The translations under genes were made by a program, and so were the position numbers. 16,099 nucleotides of DNA, taken from positions 1 through 16,099 of the forward strand of contig CAMOXX010000034.1 in the NCBI GenBank assembly GCA_946629475.1, written 5' to 3'. This DNA comes from an uncultured Blautia sp. (GTDB taxonomy: Bacteria > Bacillota > Clostridia > Lachnospirales > Lachnospiraceae). This document shows positions 14,533 to 16,099 of this stretch, in pieces; within the stretch, counting starts at the first letter, position 1; each line of letters opens with the position of its first letter. A model generated the notes under the pieces. The model had not been told where the DNA came from and did no database searches. It worked only from the letters and a program-made list of their open reading frames with translations.

Positions 14533-14575
14533 ACGCTTATGTCTATCATGCCTTCTGGTCTGGAAAAAGTCAAGC
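14533..14575 (-). promoter_or_regulatory. possible promoter and inverted-repeat site for the lipoprotein gene
   Basis: On the minus strand TTGACT is followed after 17 bp by CATGAT (four of six consensus bases), pointing at the lipoprotein gene about 90 nt away. Directly overlapping the -10 box and start is ATAGAC-6-GTCTAT (14529-14546), a 6-bp inverted repeat that could be an operator. Both are weak individually. Confidence 0.45.
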
Positions 14576-14577
14576 CT

Positions 14578-14606
14578 TTGGCTTGATGCGTTATTTAAAA
14601 TATGAT
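14578..14606 (+). promoter_or_regulatory. promoter of the folT-like gene
   Basis: TTGGCT (14578-14583), a 17-bp spacer and TATGAT (14601-14606) give a good sigma-A promoter with a start near 14613 and a leader of about 53 nt. It is back-to-back with the lipoprotein promoter; the -35 boxes share the TCAAGCC-TTT-GGCTTGA palindrome (14570-14586). Confidence 0.6.
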
Positions 14607-14665
14607 AGGATGTTCAAAACGCGACAGCCATCACAGGCTCACTGTACACGGAGGAGCTTTGATAA

Positions 14666-15217
14666 ATGCAAAAGAATCATACACATGCAAAAGGCACTGT
14701 TCTCCTGGTCTATATGGCTTTGATGACAGCACTCAATCTTGTTTTTACCCGAATCCTCGCCATCGATATGGGGCCCTATCGAATCACCTTCGGTCCGTGC
14801 GCCACCATCATGGCAGGGCTCTGGTTAGGACCCCTGTGCGGAGGAGCATGCGGTCTCATGTCGGACGTGCTCGGCTGCTTTCTGAAAGGATATCCGCCAA
14901 ATATTCTGATCACCGTCTCGGCCGCATTATGGGGAATCATTCCCGGTATCGCGGGCAGAATGCTGTCCTCTTTCCGAAAAAAAGGCCGCATTGCGGCCAT
15001 TTCCACCTCCATCGCGCTGTCCGGTCTGGTGGGATCCATCGGTTTTACCACAGCAGGGCTTGTTCTGATCCTGGGATACAATTTTTATGCGATCTTCCCC
15101 GGAAGAGTTATCCAGACGATCATCATGTCGGCATTATACAGCGTGGTCTGCTGTGTTTTATACTTCAGCCCCCTCACCGGCATGGTCCTGGAGTCGCTTT
15201 ATCCGAAACCAGTATGA
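14666..15217 (+). CDS. folT: folate-type ECF transporter S component
   Basis: A 183-residue integral membrane protein with about six hydrophobic helices (TVLLVYMALMTALNLVF, then CATIMAGLWLGPLCGGACGLMSDVLG, ILITVSAALWGIIPGIAG, and others). The segment MGPYRITFGPCATIMAGLWLGP and the GYPPN turn are what I expect of the FolT-type S components, which bind folate and dock to the shared EcfA-EcfA'-EcfT module. That module is not in the window, which is normal for group II ECF systems where S genes are scattered. Other vitamin S components share this architecture, so folate is likely but not proven. GGAGGAG ends nine bases before the ATG. The last 60 bp overlap the convergent acetyltransferase gene. 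Confidence 0.85.
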   Translation: MQKNHTHAKGTVLLVYMALMTALNLVFTRILAIDMGPYRITFGPCATIMAGLWLGPLCGGACGLMSDVLGCFLKGYPPNILITVSAALWGIIPGIAGRMLSSFRKKGRIAAISTSIALSGLVGSIGFTTAGLVLILGYNFYAIFPGRVIQTIIMSALYSVVCCVLYFSPLTGMVLESLYPKPV

Positions 15218-15964
15218 ATACAGCTTTTTGAACCCCAGCGACTCATACAGATTTCTGGCATTCGTATTCTCCGATACCACCTGCAGATATGCGTTTTTCG
15301 CTCCCCGCTCTATTCCTCTGGCGAGCAGCCCCCTGCATATTCTGCGGGCAAGCCCTTTGCGGCGCAGATCCTCCCGGACATGGATCGCGTATATACCGAT
15401 ATAATCCCGGTCCAGGATTCCCAGTCCCGTCGCGGCAATCTCACCGTCAACGCGGATACACGCGCTGACGGTTTCTTTCATGATGGCCCGGTACATGGAC
15501 GGAACCACCAGGCGGTGCACCGGATCAACCGTCCCTTTCAGCCGGAACAGGGCTTCAATCCACTCCTGCGGAATATAATCAGAATACTCCACAGAAAACT
15601 CTTCTTTCTGCTGCTCCTCGATCAGGCTGCTTTCCTGCAGCATGGCACTGTCAAGCTCCCGCGTCATGACATCTGTCGTATGCTCAATCACGTAACCGCG
15701 GTTTTCCAGCATATAATCGAAATCAGGAGATACCAGAGGGCTGATTTTAAAAATCACCGGAGAACCCAGCCGTTCATAAAGGGCTTCGCAATGCGGGATT
15801 TTTTCCCGCCAGGTCAGATGGGACGTGCCGAACTGCTCCACACTGTTGGTACGATGGGTATAAAAATAAGAAAAACGGATAATCCATCCGTCATACAGTT
15901 CCATCTTGTGCGACGGCCATGCATTCAGCGACATGTCCTCGATCTGCTTCATTCTGTCCATCAT
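15158..15964 (-). CDS. GNAT-family N-acetyltransferase, two-domain
   Basis: A 268-residue protein with the acetyl-CoA fold in its C-terminal half: VDGEIAATGLGILDRDYIGIYAIHV, then the pyrophosphate loop VREDLRRKGLARRI (R-x-x-G-x-A form), followed by AYLQVVSENTNARNLYESLGFKKLYSYWFRIK, the typical motif A/B end. The N-terminal part (SLNAWPSHKMELYDGWIIRFSYFYTHRTNSV) belongs to a known group of two-domain GNATs with a degenerate first domain. The acceptor cannot be predicted. The start at 15964 is chosen because GAGGTG lies six bases upstream; a more distant ATG at 16009 has no such site. The 3' end overlaps folT by 60 bp tail to tail, so the two convergent transcripts would be complementary there. 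Confidence 0.87.
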   Translation of the reverse strand: MMDRMKQIEDMSLNAWPSHKMELYDGWIIRFSYFYTHRTNSVEQFGTSHLTWREKIPHCEALYERLGSPVIFKISPLVSPDFDYMLENRGYVIEHTTDVMTRELDSAMLQESSLIEEQQKEEFSVEYSDYIPQEWIEALFRLKGTVDPVHRLVVPSMYRAIMKETVSACIRVDGEIAATGLGILDRDYIGIYAIHVREDLRRKGLARRICRGLLARGIERGAKNAYLQVVSENTNARNLYESLGFKKLYSYWFRIKRLQDHAGEGAEV

Positions 15965-15999
15965 GTTCCGCACCTCTTTCTTCCCAATATCCTCCCTGT

Positions 16000-16028
16000 A
16001 TGTTAACACAGCGTCCCGGCTTTTACAA
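16000..16028 (-). promoter_or_regulatory. weak promoter candidate for the acetyltransferase gene
   Basis: On the minus strand TTGTAA (16028-16023), a 17-bp spacer and TAACAT (16005-16000) each match four of six consensus bases and lie about 40 bp before the start codon. Nothing else is recognised between here and the window end. Confidence 0.4.
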
Positions 16029-16099
16029 TAATGAGTAAGTGGGGATCTTTACGTCCGCTCAACTCCCTCAGCCCCTGACTCACCCAACTGACTCCGACT

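Noticed and set aside
14560..14586. Minus-strand terminator TCAAGCC-AAA-GGCTTGA followed by CTTTTT
   Set aside because: No minus-strand gene ends there; the stem lies in a divergent promoter region and its end forms the -35 box TTGACT, so promoter use is more likely.
14613..14665. Tetrahydrofolate riboswitch before folT
   Set aside because: Such riboswitches are known ahead of folT genes, but the leader is only about 53 nt and I could not find the conserved core, only a small AGCC/GGCT hairpin.

Overview
The window looks like chromosomal DNA from a Gram-positive Clostridia-type bacterium, perhaps Lachnospiraceae. This is an inference from roughly balanced GC, strong AGGAGG-type ribosome sites, sigma-A promoters with 17-bp spacers, GTG/TTG starts, an ECF-type folate S component and CUT2-type sugar transport genes. 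Almost everything in the first 11.5 kb is on the minus strand and forms one metabolic locus.

Region 1 (1-4196, minus): an ABC sugar importer in the order permease, two-domain ATPase, second permease, secreted binding protein (cut by the window edge). It is driven by a near-consensus promoter at 4168-4196 with a LacI-type operator at 4148-4157. A small VOC/glyoxalase-fold gene (4324-4716, plus) diverges from it and ends in a strong terminator.

Region 2 (4766-11558, minus): a six-gene catabolic operon in the order class II ketose-bisphosphate (tagatose-type) aldolase, LacI repressor, FGGY kinase, GatD-like galactitol-1-phosphate dehydrogenase, PfkB-type sugar-phosphate kinase, aldo/keto reductase. 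Its promoter has the same layout as the transporter promoter, and the core GAAACGTTTC lies exactly 10 nt downstream of the -10 box in both. Together the genes read as a galactitol/tagatose-type route: sugar or hexitol uptake by ABC transport, ATP-dependent phosphorylation by the FGGY kinase (replacing the usual PTS step), oxidation to a ketose phosphate, second phosphorylation, and cleavage to triose phosphates. No PTS gene and no GatZ/KbaZ-type subunit is visible. The substrate itself is inferred, not shown.

Region 3 (11559-11815): a 235-bp gene-free element with 12-bp GC-rich inverted repeats at its ends and four internal hairpins, the last followed by a T-run. It may be a dispersed repeat or a structured RNA.

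Region 4 (11816-14450, minus): an orphan ZnuA-like metal-binding protein that starts at GTG, a 279-bp structured spacer with a hairpin resembling an IS200/IS605 end, and a large lipoprotein with four beta-rich repeats interrupted by an Ala/Gly/Glu linker encoded by a 33-bp tandem repeat.

Region 5 (14571-16099): folT-like folate ECF S component (plus) whose 3' end overlaps a convergent GNAT acetyltransferase (minus) by 60 bp.
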